Origin: Diadema setosum
Lineage: Eukaryota > Echinodermata > Echinoidea > Diadematoida > Diadematidae
Assembly (NCBI RefSeq): GCF_964275005.1
Contig: NC_092705.1
Span: 14,065,385-14,129,384, forward strand
Direction of reading: 5' to 3'
Length of the DNA: 64,000 nt
The stretch's first letter is position 1. Each line of letters begins with the position of its first letter. Shown here in pieces: positions 48,201-57,819 of the stretch. The position numbers were made by a program, and so were the translations under genes. The notes under the pieces are model-generated. The model was not told where the DNA came from and did no database searches. It was given only the letters and a program-made list of their open reading frames with translations.

Positions 48201-49906
48201 GAGACTTGGGGGTGCTGTTTCAAGAGAATTTGTCTTTCAGTAAACACACAGCAGATGCTGCTAATAGAGCCAACATTAAAGTGGGAATGATTAAGAGATC
48301 TTTCACAACTCTGAAGAAGAAGGGCTTTCTCTCACTCTACAAAACAATTGTGAGACCAACTTTAGAATACTGCAACTCAGTATGGCACCCAACACTGAAG
48401 AAGGATGAGGACATGCTAGAAAAAGTCCAGCAAAGGGCAACAAGGCTTCTTCCCGAACTGAAACATATGACATACCGAGAAAGACTCAGAGAGCTGCGCC
48501 TTCCCACTTTGGCTTACAGAAGACAGAGGGCTGATTTGATACAGATGTTCAAAATTCTAAAAGGCTTCGACAGAGTAGATCCCTCTAAATTCTTCCAGCT
48601 GGCCAGCGGTTCAACAACAAGAGGTCATGGTCTCAAACTTGTTAAACAACGTATCCATTCTAGTCTGAGGCAGTCTGCTTTCTCAATAAGAAATGTTAAC
48701 AATTGGAATGCACTACCCAAGGAAGTCATCAACGCTACCACCATAAATCAATTCAAGTCGTCCCTAGAAAGACACTGGAGAAACAACCCAATCAAATATG
48801 AGCCCTACCTGAGATGGGACAGAACTGTAACGAGGGACAAATAAGCTTTGCTTCCAGTCTCTACACCCAAGTATACCCAAGTAAGTAAGTAAGTATGTAG
48901 TCATGCATGAGTTGGTGTAACTGCGACCAGCACTTTGTACATGGAGGGCCCGGGGGTTACAGTATAACTGTTTTCAAGGAGCGCCCTGGGGTTTGACTCG
49001 GTGCAGAGTGCTACACTGCACTCTGTAGCCGAGTATACTGAATATTCTTCTTCTTCTTCTTCTTCTTCTCCTTCTTCTTCAAGATACTTCTCAACGTTCC
49101 TTCTGGAACCAAACGAGGAGAAATATTCATAATGTAATACTCTCCGATCTTGCAGGAGCTTGACCTTCAGACTGGGGATTTCAAATTTGATAATTCCCGA
49201 CAATTTGCTGTTGGAAACCCTTGTCCCTGCCTTACTGAGCCGAGTGGATGTCAAGATTCACATTGCATATTTTGTAAAAGTCTGTTAACATGCATCATGT
49301 ACACCGTAGGGTAGGAAATAGATCGTCACATGCTGCTATTTGACGGACAAATCTACATCATCTACATGTACATGGTCTTATGGTCCACTTAATACTTCAG
49401 TCTTCACTGTCTTCAGTTTGATCTGTGATTAACTGTATGGCTCTCCTTCTCATTAAACTGTATCGTGAAATATGCCTGCAGACCAGTGCATATGAGTTGT
49501 GACTTACAAAGATCTTCTTGTTAACAGAGCAATTTCCAATGGCAATGCAATGTTTCCAAAGTGTGTTGTTGTTGTTAATCCATGGCATGACTTTTTAAAT
49601 TCACATTATCTCAAAGTCAAACTATGAATGATTCAACCATTAATCAAGAGATGGGAACTGAGGCTAAATTCTATGCACTGCAAACATATTATAAGCATAT
49701 TCTTCTCCGTTTGCTAAGTTTTGCCACTGACATTCAATGTAAACTAACGTTACCAAGTGGTACGCATGAATTTGTACACTTCACCTCACCCCAAACATTA
49801 CATGGTTTTGAATACACAGGACTACACAATAGTTGACGTACCTGGGACTAGCAGAAACTTCTTCCGTAGCATCGTAAAATTCGTCGGAATCGCTTTCTGA
49901 TGCCAT
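27903..49906 (-). CDS. WDR44: WDR44 orthologue (Rab11-binding WD40 protein), 19 exons, ~1019 aa
   Basis: Exons in order: 49906-49842, 46633-46447, 44488-44396, 43739-43662, 43057-42943, 41940-41672, 40597-40409, 39863-39630, 38933-38797, 38047-37961, 37477-37351, 36657-36532, 35455-35075, 33067-32945, 31980-31789, 31177-31076, 29464-29349, 28778-28651 and 28213-27903. All junctions are GT/AG and phase-consistent (3060 nt with stop). WDR44 binds active Rab11 on recycling endosomes and contacts VAP proteins on the ER through an FFAT motif. Sequence support is strong: MASESDSDEFYDATEEV at the N-terminus, a PPRRKKKKKP basic stretch, NLDTGETVPL and INPLSLHIMRITSEYV before the propeller, then GHTADLLDISWSK, DDRYFLSGSLDGKLRLWNIP, HVRSTRGRNAKGRKIT and VMVSADFNGAIKVF, all near-identical to my memory of vertebrate WDR44. 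It is about 100 residues longer than human WDR44, mainly from a coiled-coil block near the N-terminus. Confidence 0.95.
28651..36657 (-). CDS. WDR44: WDR44 exons 12-18: main WD40 repeats
   Basis: Exons 36657-36532, 35455-35075, 33067-32945, 31980-31789, 31177-31076, 29464-29349 and 28778-28651 encode most of the propeller (residues about 528-916). The first blade is GEHTGAIWTMRFSHCGRLL followed by QDHLLRVWVLK. A large acidic insertion (SSSDSSSSS to EKDAEDAN) sits between blades one and two, as in other WDR44 proteins. Later blades carry MVRLWHV, GKLRLWNIP, RIRLYDLRDLSL and AFYIWKTHYD. Confidence 0.93.
28894..28978. repeat. GATA microsatellite in a WDR44 intron
   Basis: AGAT/GATA tetranucleotide run of about 60-80 bp between exons 17 and 18. 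Confidence 0.85.
30065..30438. mobile_element. MITE family M2, copy 1
   Basis: Imperfect inverted ends (AAGGATCATATAATTTTGG against AGGGATGGTATAGTATTGG) with GAGATACCAAGAAACC-like inner arms. A related copy is at 46.7 kb. In WDR44 intron between exons 16 and 17. Confidence 0.6.
30683..31052. mobile_element. MITE family M3, copy 1
   Basis: Ends TTAAAGGTACCGTTTACC and complement of GGTATATAATGCCTATAA. Matches the 50.9-kb copy in opposite orientation over its full length. Ends 24 bp from WDR44 exon 16. Confidence 0.7.
32814..32860. repeat. Poly-T then poly-G tract
   Basis: About 32 T followed by about 12 G, in the WDR44 intron between exons 14 and 15. Length in such tracts is prone to sequencing error. 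Confidence 0.8.
34137..35021. mobile_element. 885-bp near-perfect palindrome in a WDR44 intron
   Basis: Two arms of about 442 bp mirror each other exactly about the centre at 34579/34580 (ATACTGCAGTAT). Outer ends are TATA-n2-ATATGTCCCC and its complement; each arm also has a GTCCCC-type terminus near the centre, so it looks like two copies of one element head to head. It ends 53 bp from WDR44 exon 13. Confidence 0.85.
36076..36136. repeat. GAA microsatellite in a WDR44 intron
   Basis: GAAGAAGAA tract of about 55 bp between exons 12 and 13. Confidence 0.85.
37351..39863 (-). CDS. WDR44: WDR44 exons 8-11: Rab11-binding region and linker
   Basis: Exons 39863-39630, 38933-38797, 38047-37961 and 37477-37351 encode residues about 333-527. 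The segment holds GEELTDEEIL (across an intron), VKNLDTGETVPLLLAEERLP and INPLSLHIMRITSEYV, then an acidic stretch and a basic helix KKLKKFIGKTVHKLKT. In vertebrate WDR44 the Rab11-binding region lies in this part of the protein. Confidence 0.88.
39206..39253. repeat. CA microsatellite in a WDR44 intron
   Basis: ACACAC tract between exons 8 and 9. Confidence 0.85.
40409..43057 (-). CDS. WDR44: WDR44 exons 5-7: proline-rich and basic linker
   Basis: Exons 43057-42943, 41940-41672 and 40597-40409 encode residues about 142-332, rich in Pro, Glu and Ser. EPDVIASTKERP followed by a proline run and PPRRKKKKKP corresponds to the conserved proline-rich segment of WDR44. The third exon contains TIESLTRELEHSLDLASAAHG, cut here for length, resembling the SLDLASA segment of vertebrates. 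Confidence 0.85.
40820..41108 (+). repeat. Interspersed repeat ending in a GGACCGACCG stretch and hairpin
   Basis: Contains a duplicated AGTTCGCGACGCAAGATTTG, CCAAGTTTTATGGGAATCGG, ACCGACCGCCCGACCG and a terminal hairpin TATACCCCC...GGGGGTATA at 41074-41108. Same layout as the 21-22 kb repeat. In WDR44 intron between exons 6 and 7. Confidence 0.65.
42089..42347. mobile_element. MITE family M1, copy 2
   Basis: Begins CATATCGTCACTGGGG and ends with the near-complement CCCCAGCGACGATATG. 259 bp, no open frame of its own, in WDR44 intron between exons 5 and 6. Confidence 0.82.
43662..46633 (-). CDS. WDR44: WDR44 exons 2-4: charged coiled-coil segment
   Basis: Exons 46633-46447, 44488-44396 and 43739-43662 encode residues about 22-141. 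The segment is almost entirely Glu, Arg, Lys and Gln (for example AEERRKAEEKRQREDE and RRKRLEEMRKNED), the pattern of a single long helix or coiled coil. It keeps frame across all three exons. I do not recall such a block in vertebrate WDR44, so it may be a lineage-specific insertion or a region lost in vertebrates. The donor of exon 2 directly abuts a MITE. Confidence 0.85.
44507..45502. mobile_element. Fold-back MITE copy interrupted by other elements
   Basis: The outer ends GAAACCCAAAATACATGTGG and its diverged complement near 45490 belong to the same family as 1482-2033. The interior holds a nested element (44762-45146) and another short AGTCAAACCTGTC-type repeat near 44572. It lies in the WDR44 intron between exons 2 and 3. 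Confidence 0.6.
44762..45146. mobile_element. Nested pogo/Tigger-like MITE
   Basis: Begins TACAGTTGAACCTCTC and ends with the exact complement, flanked by TA. The CAGT start with TTATCCGG just inside resembles pogo/Tigger termini. Inserted into the fold-back element around it, so it is younger. Confidence 0.7.
46144..46443. mobile_element. MITE family M1, copy 3, abutting a WDR44 splice donor
   Basis: Begins CATATCGTCACTGGGG and ends CCCCAGCTACGACATG. Its last base lies at intron position +4 of the WDR44 exon 2 donor (GTA then CATGTCG on the minus strand). Confidence 0.8.
46693..47109. mobile_element. MITE family M2, copy 2
   Basis: Same arm order as copy 1 (AGGGAT terminus, GTGAGATACTTGAAACC, CACTTTATTTTGGATATCTC). 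Starts about 60 bp outside the WDR44 exon 2 acceptor. Confidence 0.6.
48113..48897 (+). mobile_element. 5'-truncated LINE: reverse transcriptase C-terminal region
   Basis: An open frame of 243 codons (48113-48844) encodes the C-terminal end of a non-LTR retrotransposon reverse transcriptase: ERDLGVLFQENLSFSKH, YKTIVRPTLEYCNSVWHP, KVQQRATRLLPEL and NNWNALPKEVINA. The 3' end carries an AAGTAAGT-type simple tail at about 48877-48896. The element proper seems to start near 48135, so the catalytic YxDD part is absent. It sits antisense in WDR44 intron 1. The open frame suggests a fairly recent insertion. Confidence 0.85.
49842..49906 (-). CDS. WDR44: WDR44 exon 1: start and FFAT motif
   Basis: 65-nt coding part ending in phase 2 (CCCAG|GTACGT). 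EFYDATE at residues 9-15, preceded by acidic residues, fits the two-phenylalanines-in-an-acidic-tract (FFAT) consensus for VAP binding. The next coding exon lies more than 3 kb away, past a truncated LINE in this intron. Confidence 0.9.
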
Positions 49907-49990
49907 TTCATTTATCCGGTGGATTACACAAAGAGGGATTCGAAACGTTTTCCTTGAACAGATTCTTGAATATAGATTTCTCTTCTACAG

Positions 49991-49998
49991 CCCGGAAG
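49991..49998 (-). promoter_or_regulatory. Possible ETS-type site upstream of the WDR44 start
   Basis: CCCGGAAG, with a following T, lies about 85 bp upstream of the WDR44 ATG (ACTTCCGGG on the gene strand). No TATA box is evident nearby. ETS sites close to the start are common in broadly expressed TATA-less genes; function here is inferred. Confidence 0.3.
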
Positions 49999-50579
49999 TA
50001 AATTCATTGAGCATACATAAAGATACGATACAGGCTTCTGGCTTCTCGTATTATTGTCTCAACGCAAATAAATGGGTGTTTCACTTCTCTTTCGTTGATG
50101 ATACACAGGTACAGGGTATCAAGTTTTAGTTCGAACGTACGATCCTGCCATTGGACATAGGTACCTACATGTAACAAACTGTAAACAACACCCCATGAAG
50201 GGGAGTTGAGAGGGTGGGTAATCAAGAGGAAAGTAAGCACAAATTTTGTACTGCGTGTTATCACGAGACACGAATAAATATGACGACGACGATAATGATT
50301 GTTTATACCAATGATAACAACTAAATCAACAATAATAGATTCTCGGGAATTTATAGGCGCCTACTCTATATTAGTACGGCTTATATAATTCAATACAATG
50401 TATACCGCTTTTTGTTGTAAATTGATATGTGTTTGATAATTACAAAGGGCTTTCGTAAATCGCTAATAATAGGTGCCATCCATGTTTTATAAAAGAAAAA
50501 AAAGTGAATATAATTAATACACTCGACAAGAATATTTAATGCATGAGATAGGCGTATTTGTAGGCACTATTAAGCCCAG

Positions 50580-50706
50580 AGTGTAGATTCTTTCTTTCTT
50601 TCCTTCTTTCTTTTTTTATTCATTCATTCATTCATTCATTCATTCATTCATTCATTCATTCATTCATTCTTTCTTTCTTTCTTTCTTTCTTCTTTCTTTC
50701 TTTTCG
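50580..50706. repeat. ATTC and TTTC microsatellite
   Basis: TTTC, then about 13 ATTC units, then TTTC again. Intergenic, about 0.7 kb upstream of WDR44. Confidence 0.85.
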
Positions 50707-50925
50707 GTTTTTATACAGAGGTCGGAACTTAACTAGATTCGAATACTGATTTCTAATTTTGTTATTTACATACAGCAGAGATCAGTTGATTTGCATGATG
50801 GGTATAATGGAGCATTATTAGAATGAAGTTTACGAGTGCAAGGTAGACCTAGAGAATGCTTATTGTTGAGCTTCAAAAAAAGCGTACGTTTGTAACATAT
50901 CGGCTCACTTTGCATATATATGTGG

Positions 50926-51297
50926 TTAAAGGCATAATTTACCTTTTGCAGATGAAACAAAAACCCAGCTTTAGTGCTTCAAAATAGTTCTTAAATGTGC
51001 ATTAGGGATAGAAACAACCAATGTAAAAATTTGAAGCAGTATAATCAATGTTAAGTATTGTTAAATATACGAAATGTGAACAATAGATATAATAAAATTG
51101 TTTCTAGACTATTAAAACCGTCTACAGTTATGGTTTAATGAGAAACACAGGGATATCTCCCTATATTTTAGGTTTTATTGCAAAATTTTTATATGATAAG
51201 ATGTTTTGTGATACAAACTGACGTACATATATGCATCAAATGTGAGAACTTGAAAACTTTTAAAATCACTGTTCCCAAAGGTAAACTGTACCTTTAA
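50926..51297. mobile_element. MITE family M3, copy 2
   Basis: TTAAAGGCATAATTTACC at the left and complement GGTAAACTGTACCTTTAA at the right; same interior as 30.68-31.05 kb. In the intergenic DNA upstream of WDR44. Confidence 0.7.
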
Positions 51298-51404
51298 ATT
51301 GTTCTACAGTGCACTATACCAAGTGTTTCTAATGTAGTTTCAGTTTCATTTTATCTCTGCATTTTTGCACATGTATTCAAGCCTTATCGATCTGGCCCTA
51401 GCGT

Positions 51405-52080
51405 ATGAATGAATGAATGAATGAATGAGCGGGATGAATGAATGAATGACTGAGTTTACAACAAATTTCAATAATACATGAGAAATCACAATCACTCGAC
51501 AATGATACATATCATAATCATCATCTTGATAAAGGGTGTTAACAAAATAGCATATGCATGATTATAAGAATCAATATCAGCAGATCGACTGAAAATATAT
51601 ACATATCTCATATCTTATAAAATGTAACACATAAAAAAATATTTACAATAAGAATAACAGTAATAACCATGACAAAGAAGAAGAAGAACAATTATCAAGT
51701 GAGTTTAAAATAAAGTAAAAAATAATGACCTTCATGAAATTTTCTGAAATTGTTGTAATGCCCGTCCAAAAATTCTGCGACTGGTAATATTTCTTAATTC
51801 TTTTGGCAAATTATTCCATTATGAGTGCCCAATATGAAATTGATTTTTTTTCCTAAATTGGTGATCCTCTTTGAAACACTCAAATTAAATTTCACATTGT
51901 TTCTTGTTTGATAAGGGTGTTCTTGTATTCTGAAAAATAATCAGATAAGGAATGAGGCAGGTAGATATATTATGTATGTCATGCATAAATATACCAATTG
52001 CATAGCGGTATTCTCTGAAAATATCCAGCACTTTAAAAAGGAGCAGAGTGATATCTCGAATCTTTAAAATCTTTGAAAAT
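51405..52080 (-). mobile_element. Decayed LINE 3' fragment
   Basis: Minus-strand translation near 51850-51740 reads WNNLPKELRNITSRRIFG, again the C-terminal tail of a LINE reverse transcriptase. The 3' end is a CATT-type simple repeat near 51405-51450. Stops interrupt the frame nearby, so it is a dead copy related to the one at 12 kb. Confidence 0.6.
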
Positions 52081-52366
52081 TCCCCCCGCCATTTGTTTCT
52101 GTAGCACTAGAATAAAATTCAGATCTGTTTTACGTGTACTGAGCGTTTAACAACTTTCAATTTATTCAACCAGTTATGTCTGTAATATTGTTATGTTTGC
52201 AATCCAAATGTTATGAAGAACACTTATTATTGTATCGTGAGATTTCTAAACAACCCTCCAAGTGGGGGGGGTCCTCTCATAGCTTAGGTACCGAGCAAAG
52301 TACCGAGCAGACCCAAAACGCGCAGCGCGGAATGCGCCTGAATAAAGCAGGCCTACATTTTGTATG

Positions 52367-52596
52367 TTACGTCATAATAAAGGAGCGCTTCCTTACTGTT
52401 TCGTATCGAAACAAAGCGTATCTAGAGACAAATCTTGATCGCTATGTCAACAAAACGGTAAACAAAGTTCACTTATGATATTCGTTCTCTGACTAGCATC
52501 TTGTGCTTTTCTTTGACGGCTTATCTCGTGTGCGATTAAATCGTGCTTTTTCGATTTTGTATCGCAATAAGTGGTCTTGCAATCTTCCAACATGAG
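52367..52596 (+). promoter_or_regulatory. Kinase promoter/first-exon block, unit 1
   Basis: Runs from a CRE-like TTACGTCA to a short first exon, CATGAG|GTACGC. It contains TGTTTCGTATCGAAACA, an inverted repeat, and shared text (GATCGCTATGTCAAC, CTTGTGCTTTTCTTTGACGG). No gene body follows it directly; unit 2 lies about 540 bp downstream. It could be an alternative promoter for copy A or a remnant of a lost copy. Confidence 0.55.
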
Positions 52597-52916
52597 GTAC
52601 GCATAAAAGTATGCATGCTGATTGTGTTTTCCAACTATTAAGGATACTGCAGATTACTTCAGAACATAACAAACTGATGTGATCACGTTTACCTGGAAAA
52701 CAGAGTTCCTGATTTTTCCCTCAGTGTTATTGCCTTCAGCATATAACTGTGCGTTTCAAAACTTTCAATTCATTCAACCAGTTTGTGTGTGAGGTATTCG
52801 GGTACTAGTTTGTAGCCTTATTATGAAACACACTCAATATTTGTTAATACAACGTCAGCAATGACTGCTAGTAAAATCGCACTTATACACGTCGGAAGGG
52901 GGGGGGAAGACCTATG

Positions 52917-53143
52917 TTACGTCATAATAAAGGCGTGCGTCCTTATTGTTTCGTGTCGAAACAATGCGCATCTAAAGGCAAATCTTGATCGTTATGTCAA
53001 CGAAGCTGTAAATAAAGCTCACTTATGATATTCGTTCTCTGAATAGCATCTTGTGCTTTTCTTTGACGGCTTATCGTGTGCAATTAAATCGTGCTTTTTC
53101 GATTTTCTAGCGCAATTGTGGTCTTGCAATCTTCCGACATGAG
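52917..53143 (+). promoter_or_regulatory. Kinase promoter/first-exon block, unit 2 (drives copy A)
   Basis: TTACGTCA at 52917, the inverted repeat TTGTTTCGTGTCGAAACAA at 52946-52964, then GACATGAG|GTAAGT with the ATG at 53139. The donor is the strong GTAAGT form, and exon 2 of copy A follows 283 bp downstream. Confidence 0.65.
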
Positions 53144-56100
53144 GTAAGTACGAAACACTATGCTATGTGATTGTATTTTCCAATGTATACAATTATCCAG
53201 ATGAAGTCAAAGAATATTAAACGATGAACCCCGTTTGCCCGGAAAGCACTCTTCATGTATTTTCAGATAATCTATGTGAAAATGCAATGTTCGTGCAGGA
53301 CCCAAGTACAATGCAATCACAAAATAATTGTCCTTGCATACACGCTACTCTAAAAGATTTGAGTATCTCATTATTTTGATCTCATTCGACCCCCTTCTTT
53401 TATGTCACTATCGGCGGGCTTATAGCTTGATTCCAGAATTTCTGGAAGACCTGCTTCCCAGCGGAAGTTTGACTGACCACGCCCTCTTCACAACGACACC
53501 TTCCAGTCACCTGATGGCTGCTGGATGTCACGTGATAAACTTAGACCATCAAAGCAAGGGGACTCTCAGGAAGAAGGTACACTGTATTTATAAAACTCTG
53601 ATCCTTAGCGAGCCATCTTCGCTACACAGTCTTATTATAGAAAGGTGCAATTAATATATTTGCGCATCTTCTAGTTCCATGTGTTTCACCAAACAACAAC
53701 AAAAAAAAAAAAAGACCTCACATTGCAACGAGACATACTCGTATGTGTATTACAAGTTATCTCCAATCATACACTTCTATCGCAATACATTTTTTGTTTC
53801 TTGCCAGGAATACTTCCGACAATTGTTCACCTTCGCTGACACGAACCAATCCTTGGTTCAGGCAGATCTGCATCTTCTGACAGGCGATGACATTCGACTT
53901 CTCAAGGTATCACACTCCCTTTTTCAACACATAATGTGTACCAAATACAATATTATATGCACTGATGAGTTCCTGGACAGGTAGACCTAATATCATTTTT
54001 TCACAAAGATTTAAAATAAGTTCTTTATCATATTGAACGTGCCATGTCGTCAAAGAAAATGTTCAGATTACTGTTAAAAATCTATTGAAAATACTATAGG
54101 TATATGGACGCTGACATGAAATTCCAATGAAGATGTTTGAGTATTTACTACAATAACACATTCAACATTATTTAGAATTCAACATTATTTAGAAAAACAT
54201 ATTCGTGATAGAGTCATCTCATCAAATTCATAAGTAAATCACACGCTCTTTACATTTTCTTCTGATATTTCGGAAGTCTGAGATGGAGCTGCTATCATAT
54301 GAAACAATGGTATAACGTAACATCCCCTCATCGCACACTCTATATAGATGGGAGAGGTGAAGAAGTATGAACGAAGGCTTCGTCAGAAAGTCTTGGGCGA
54401 GAAGGCGGTGGTGGAAGAGATGATCAGCTCCCACTTCAGCCGACAGAAAAGGCAGAGGCGCAGACGAGATGTCTGCCGAGACAAAACACTTCTCAACCTC
54501 AGAAAGAGACTGAGCGAGGAGAGGAAGAAAAACAGACAACTCCGAGAGGACCTGCGGGTCGAGAAAGAGAGATCTTCTGTTCTGGAAATGGAGAAGGTAC
54601 TCCTTTTGACCATTATTATACTTTATTTTACACGTACAGCAATTGGAGGTCACTTTGTTCTGTACTTGCCTTTTTTTTTCTTTTGCTCCACTTTCTACTG
54701 TCTGTTATCACCTGTGGTTTGATTGTCATTTTGACTAGTAAAATTGCTTTCAACGTAGTCCTTTTTTTTTTTGCAGCTTTCCAATATATTTATGGTTGAT
54801 ATACATACAAAATGAATGGTATAGATGTTTATTGCAATGTACATCGACCAGTCCAGATAATAAAATTATGTGGTTATTTTTTTCTTTCTTTCAGAATGGA
54901 GAGCAGACAAAAGTTGAGAAACTTTCAGGGATGGTGCAAAGAATGCGATCCACGCTCCTTGAAATGGAGGTAATAATATTGTTAACATTATAACCATAGT
55001 CTTATCCACTTGTCATATCAGTATATTCAGGTTATACCATAATGAAGTACAGGCTTATTTTTGGAAGCATCAACAGTGAGAACAGATAACTTACAAATTA
55101 AAATGATAATAATGATTCATACGACTGAAGCTGATTGGTATACCATTCTCAGTCTACGTACCGGGTGCTAGGTAAACATCGAATAATGGTGAGGTGAAAT
55201 GAGTTTCCACATGAATTTATAGGTCAGGCCGCAAACTCTGGCCACTACCTACAGGAAGTACTTCGCTGAAGAAGGGTTTATCCACCTCCTCTTCATTGAA
55301 TATCAACATTCAGACATTTTATCTTTTTATAAGTTAAAACAAAACGGTTGTATTTGCTTTCAGACCCACTCCAAAGGACTTCAGGTGGAATTGGACGAAG
55401 CCAAAACACGCCTTGTCCAGACCGAGTCAGAATTAGAACTCCTCGCCGTAAGTTCGTTGCTATACCATAACTTTATCTACTTTTGTGCAAGCCTGATTGT
55501 ACGATAAGTACCCCCTTGAAGTAAATGCATTTCACATTAATTTTTGATAAAGCCATGGCTGAAGTTGTTTGTGCAACTGATTTGAAAACAGATATCAAAG
55601 ACATCATAACATTGATTAGTCAAAGCAGATAATCATATTTCACTTGTTTAGCGCATGTTCGCTTTTTCTTCCTGTTCCCATTGCAGAATGACCTCACTCT
55701 ATACAGGAGCGAGTTAACTGACAAGGAGGAGCATATTACGTAAGTCATTGGTGTTTTATGTTCTATTGTAGTAGAATCGTAGATTATAGTCATTTGCCCT
55801 GCCCGTATCGGGGCAATTAACCCCCCCCCCCCCCCCGACACTACCCCCTGGCTAAATTCTGGTGAGTGATAAGGTTAAAGTAAATACTAGGGTTAGGGTT
55901 AGGTTTCGGGTTAGAGTGTGTGTTAGGGTGAAGATTAGGGTCCGTTGATACACCTTGTTTCTTTGTATTTCTTACTCCATCTTTATGTTGTTGTTTTTTA
56001 GGTATGGTATTGAACATCGATATCTGTTGAAAAGAAACCATCACATCGATTTAAGTTTGTAACTATATGTTTTCTTCCGACTTTCATCAATGTAGATCTT

Positions 56101-57751
56101 TAGAGGATTCGCTTGCACAAGCAACGGACCTGAGAAATAAACTGGAGACAGAGTTCAACAGGTAAGCCGGGTCTTGCAATCAAATGAAATATTTTGCGTC
56201 TCATGTTTTCACTTGACAAAGAATGGTCCATGGAAATAGCCCGAGAAAATTAATCCTGATTGAAATTACAATCACACAATCACAAAGAATCTATTCCAAA
56301 CTGATGAAAATAAACCCTGTCATTGTTGATATTGCCATAAGGACAAATACTTGATTTGAAATCGTTTTCTCGTATTTTTTATCTTTATCAATTTCCTAGG
56401 AGTATCAAAATTATAAAGTCCGTAAAGATGCAACGTAACCATGAAAATCAATTGCTTACAGGGTTCTCGAGGAATCCGCTGACGACGATTTCAAACACCT
56501 TACGGGTAGCCAGCTGGCCATGCTGCGAAAGACAACCCCCTGCATTGATATCGACGTCGGCGAGAGGTACGAACCCGTGGTCGATGACCAAAACTTCCTA
56601 GTCACACTGGGTAGTGGCAATTTCGGCACGGTGATGGCCTACCGAGAGAGGGAGGAGTTCGGCGACAAGAGCGTTGCCGTCAAGGTTCTTAATGATGGGG
56701 ACAACGATGATGATGAGGGAGACTTCAAGGAACAAGTGCGACAGGAAGTTCTCCTCGAGGCCCGTCTCCTTAAGGTAGGATGGAATTAAGTCGATATGTA
56801 CTCAGTATAAATCTGATAGACTACATCCGTGACGTTTCACTGGAGTTACCAAAGTTTTACATCTTTTGTATTAAATATTGAAAAGGAATTCGAGTTTCAT
56901 TCTTATATCAAAACCACTTTAAAAACATCGAGTCAACTTAAAAGTGTATTCTATAATGACTATTTTTTTTTTCTCCATTCTCGTGTATTCCCTCGAAAAC
57001 TTGTCGCTCTTTAAATCTTTCATTAAAGATGTGGGTTTTTTTCGGATTTCACTGGACGCTTTTAGACGAGCAATTATGGAAGAACTACATACGTGTGGTA
57101 TCCCATTCAAAAAAATATATATTTTCAGGAATAGACTTATTTCTCCCTCAGCTCTTCTTTGGAACGGGCGTCTTCCCTCGAGTGTTCGGCGTGGGAACAG
57201 TTCAAGTCGACAGAACCGCCATCGTTATGGAGTTCCTGGGTGACGACGAAACTTACGACGTGATCACCTTAAAGTCGTGGACATCATCCGAACACGCCGA
57301 TCAGATCACGTTGGGCCAGGCTGCATCCGTGTTCCTCGACATCATCGAAGGCGTGAAGGCGATGCACGCTATGGACATCCTCCACAACGATATCAAGGAC
57401 GACAACGTCATCGTGAAGAAGACAGGCGTGGACACCTTCCAGGGATTCTTGATCGATCTGGGCAGCGCATCGACCACCTACCTACCAGCGTCATACGCAT
57501 TCCAGCAGGACCAGCTGGAGACTTATCGAGAGGACCCGCTCGCCATCCACTACGCTCCCGAGCTGATCTTGGACGGAGCGTTAACGAGTGTCGCCACTGA
57601 TGTCTACCAGATCGGTCGTGTGATCTTCATGCCGGGAGAAGAGCTGGAAATCCAGGCTCTAATGGACATTGGGGAAAAATGTCTATGTCGAAAGGCACGA
57701 GTACGACTCAAACTTGACGAGGTCTATGAGCTGATGGTCCAAATGACATGA
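53139..57751 (+). CDS. Coiled-coil atypical protein kinase, copy A (10 exons, 564 aa)
   Basis: Exons: 53139-53143, 53426-53576, 53808-53906, 54348-54596, 54895-54969, 55364-55447, 55687-55739, 56096-56161, 56462-56774 and 57152-57751. All are GT/AG and phase-consistent (1695 nt). The first coding exon is only ATGAG and splices in phase 2 to give MSLIPEFLEDLLPSG. Residues 1-85 are unassigned. Residues 86-260 are helical and highly charged (KRQRRRRDVCRDK, SEERKKNRQLREDLR), a likely coiled coil. The kinase domain spans about 295-564: glycine loop GSGNFGTV (311-318), VAVK lysine 335, HND at 443-445 in HNDIKDDN, DLG at 467-469 and APE at 500-502. Catalytic Lys, Asp and Asn are present, so activity is possible, but HRD and DFG are altered and the C-lobe after APE is short (about 60 residues), apparently lacking the helix G region. 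I cannot place it in a named kinase family. A near-identical copy follows downstream. Confidence 0.85.
55887..55945 (+). repeat. Telomere-like GGTTAG repeats in kinase copy A intron 7
   Basis: GGGTTAGGGTTAGG and degenerate units over about 60 bp, next to a poly-C tract at 55819. Confidence 0.75.
56462..57751 (+). CDS. Kinase copy A exons 9-10: catalytic domain
   Basis: Exon 9 (56462-56774) carries the glycine loop, the VAVKV lysine and a probable helix C (RQEVLLEARLL). Exon 10 (57152-57751) carries the IVMEFLG hinge, HNDIKDDNVIV catalytic loop, LIDLGSAS metal-binding loop, YAPELI and DVYQIGRVI helix F, and ends MVQMT-stop. These two exons are visibly more GC-rich than the coiled-coil exons. 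Confidence 0.87.
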
Positions 57752-57813
57752 TTTAGGGACATTGGCAGCGCGTATAGTTTCTCACGGGGGTGCCTTGTTA
57801 TGGTCATTGGAAA

Positions 57814-57819
57814 AATAAA
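57814..57819 (+). promoter_or_regulatory. Candidate polyadenylation signal for kinase copy A
   Basis: AATAAA 63 nt after the TGA stop, on the gene strand, with no closer candidate. Confidence 0.6.

Larger units (their letters stand above)
49999..52139. other. Intergenic region between WDR44 and the kinase cluster
   Basis: The two genes are divergent here, so the region holds the WDR44 promoter side and the cluster's upstream edge. Contents seen are the ATTC repeat, MITE M3 copy 2 and a dead LINE fragment. No coding exon. Confidence 0.5.

Noticed and set aside
56356-56601. Open frame across kinase intron 8 using an earlier acceptor at about 56400 (also at 63728-63973)
   Set aside because: It reads exon 9 in the wrong frame and destroys the kinase domain; the acceptor before 56462 keeps frame and gives the glycine loop.
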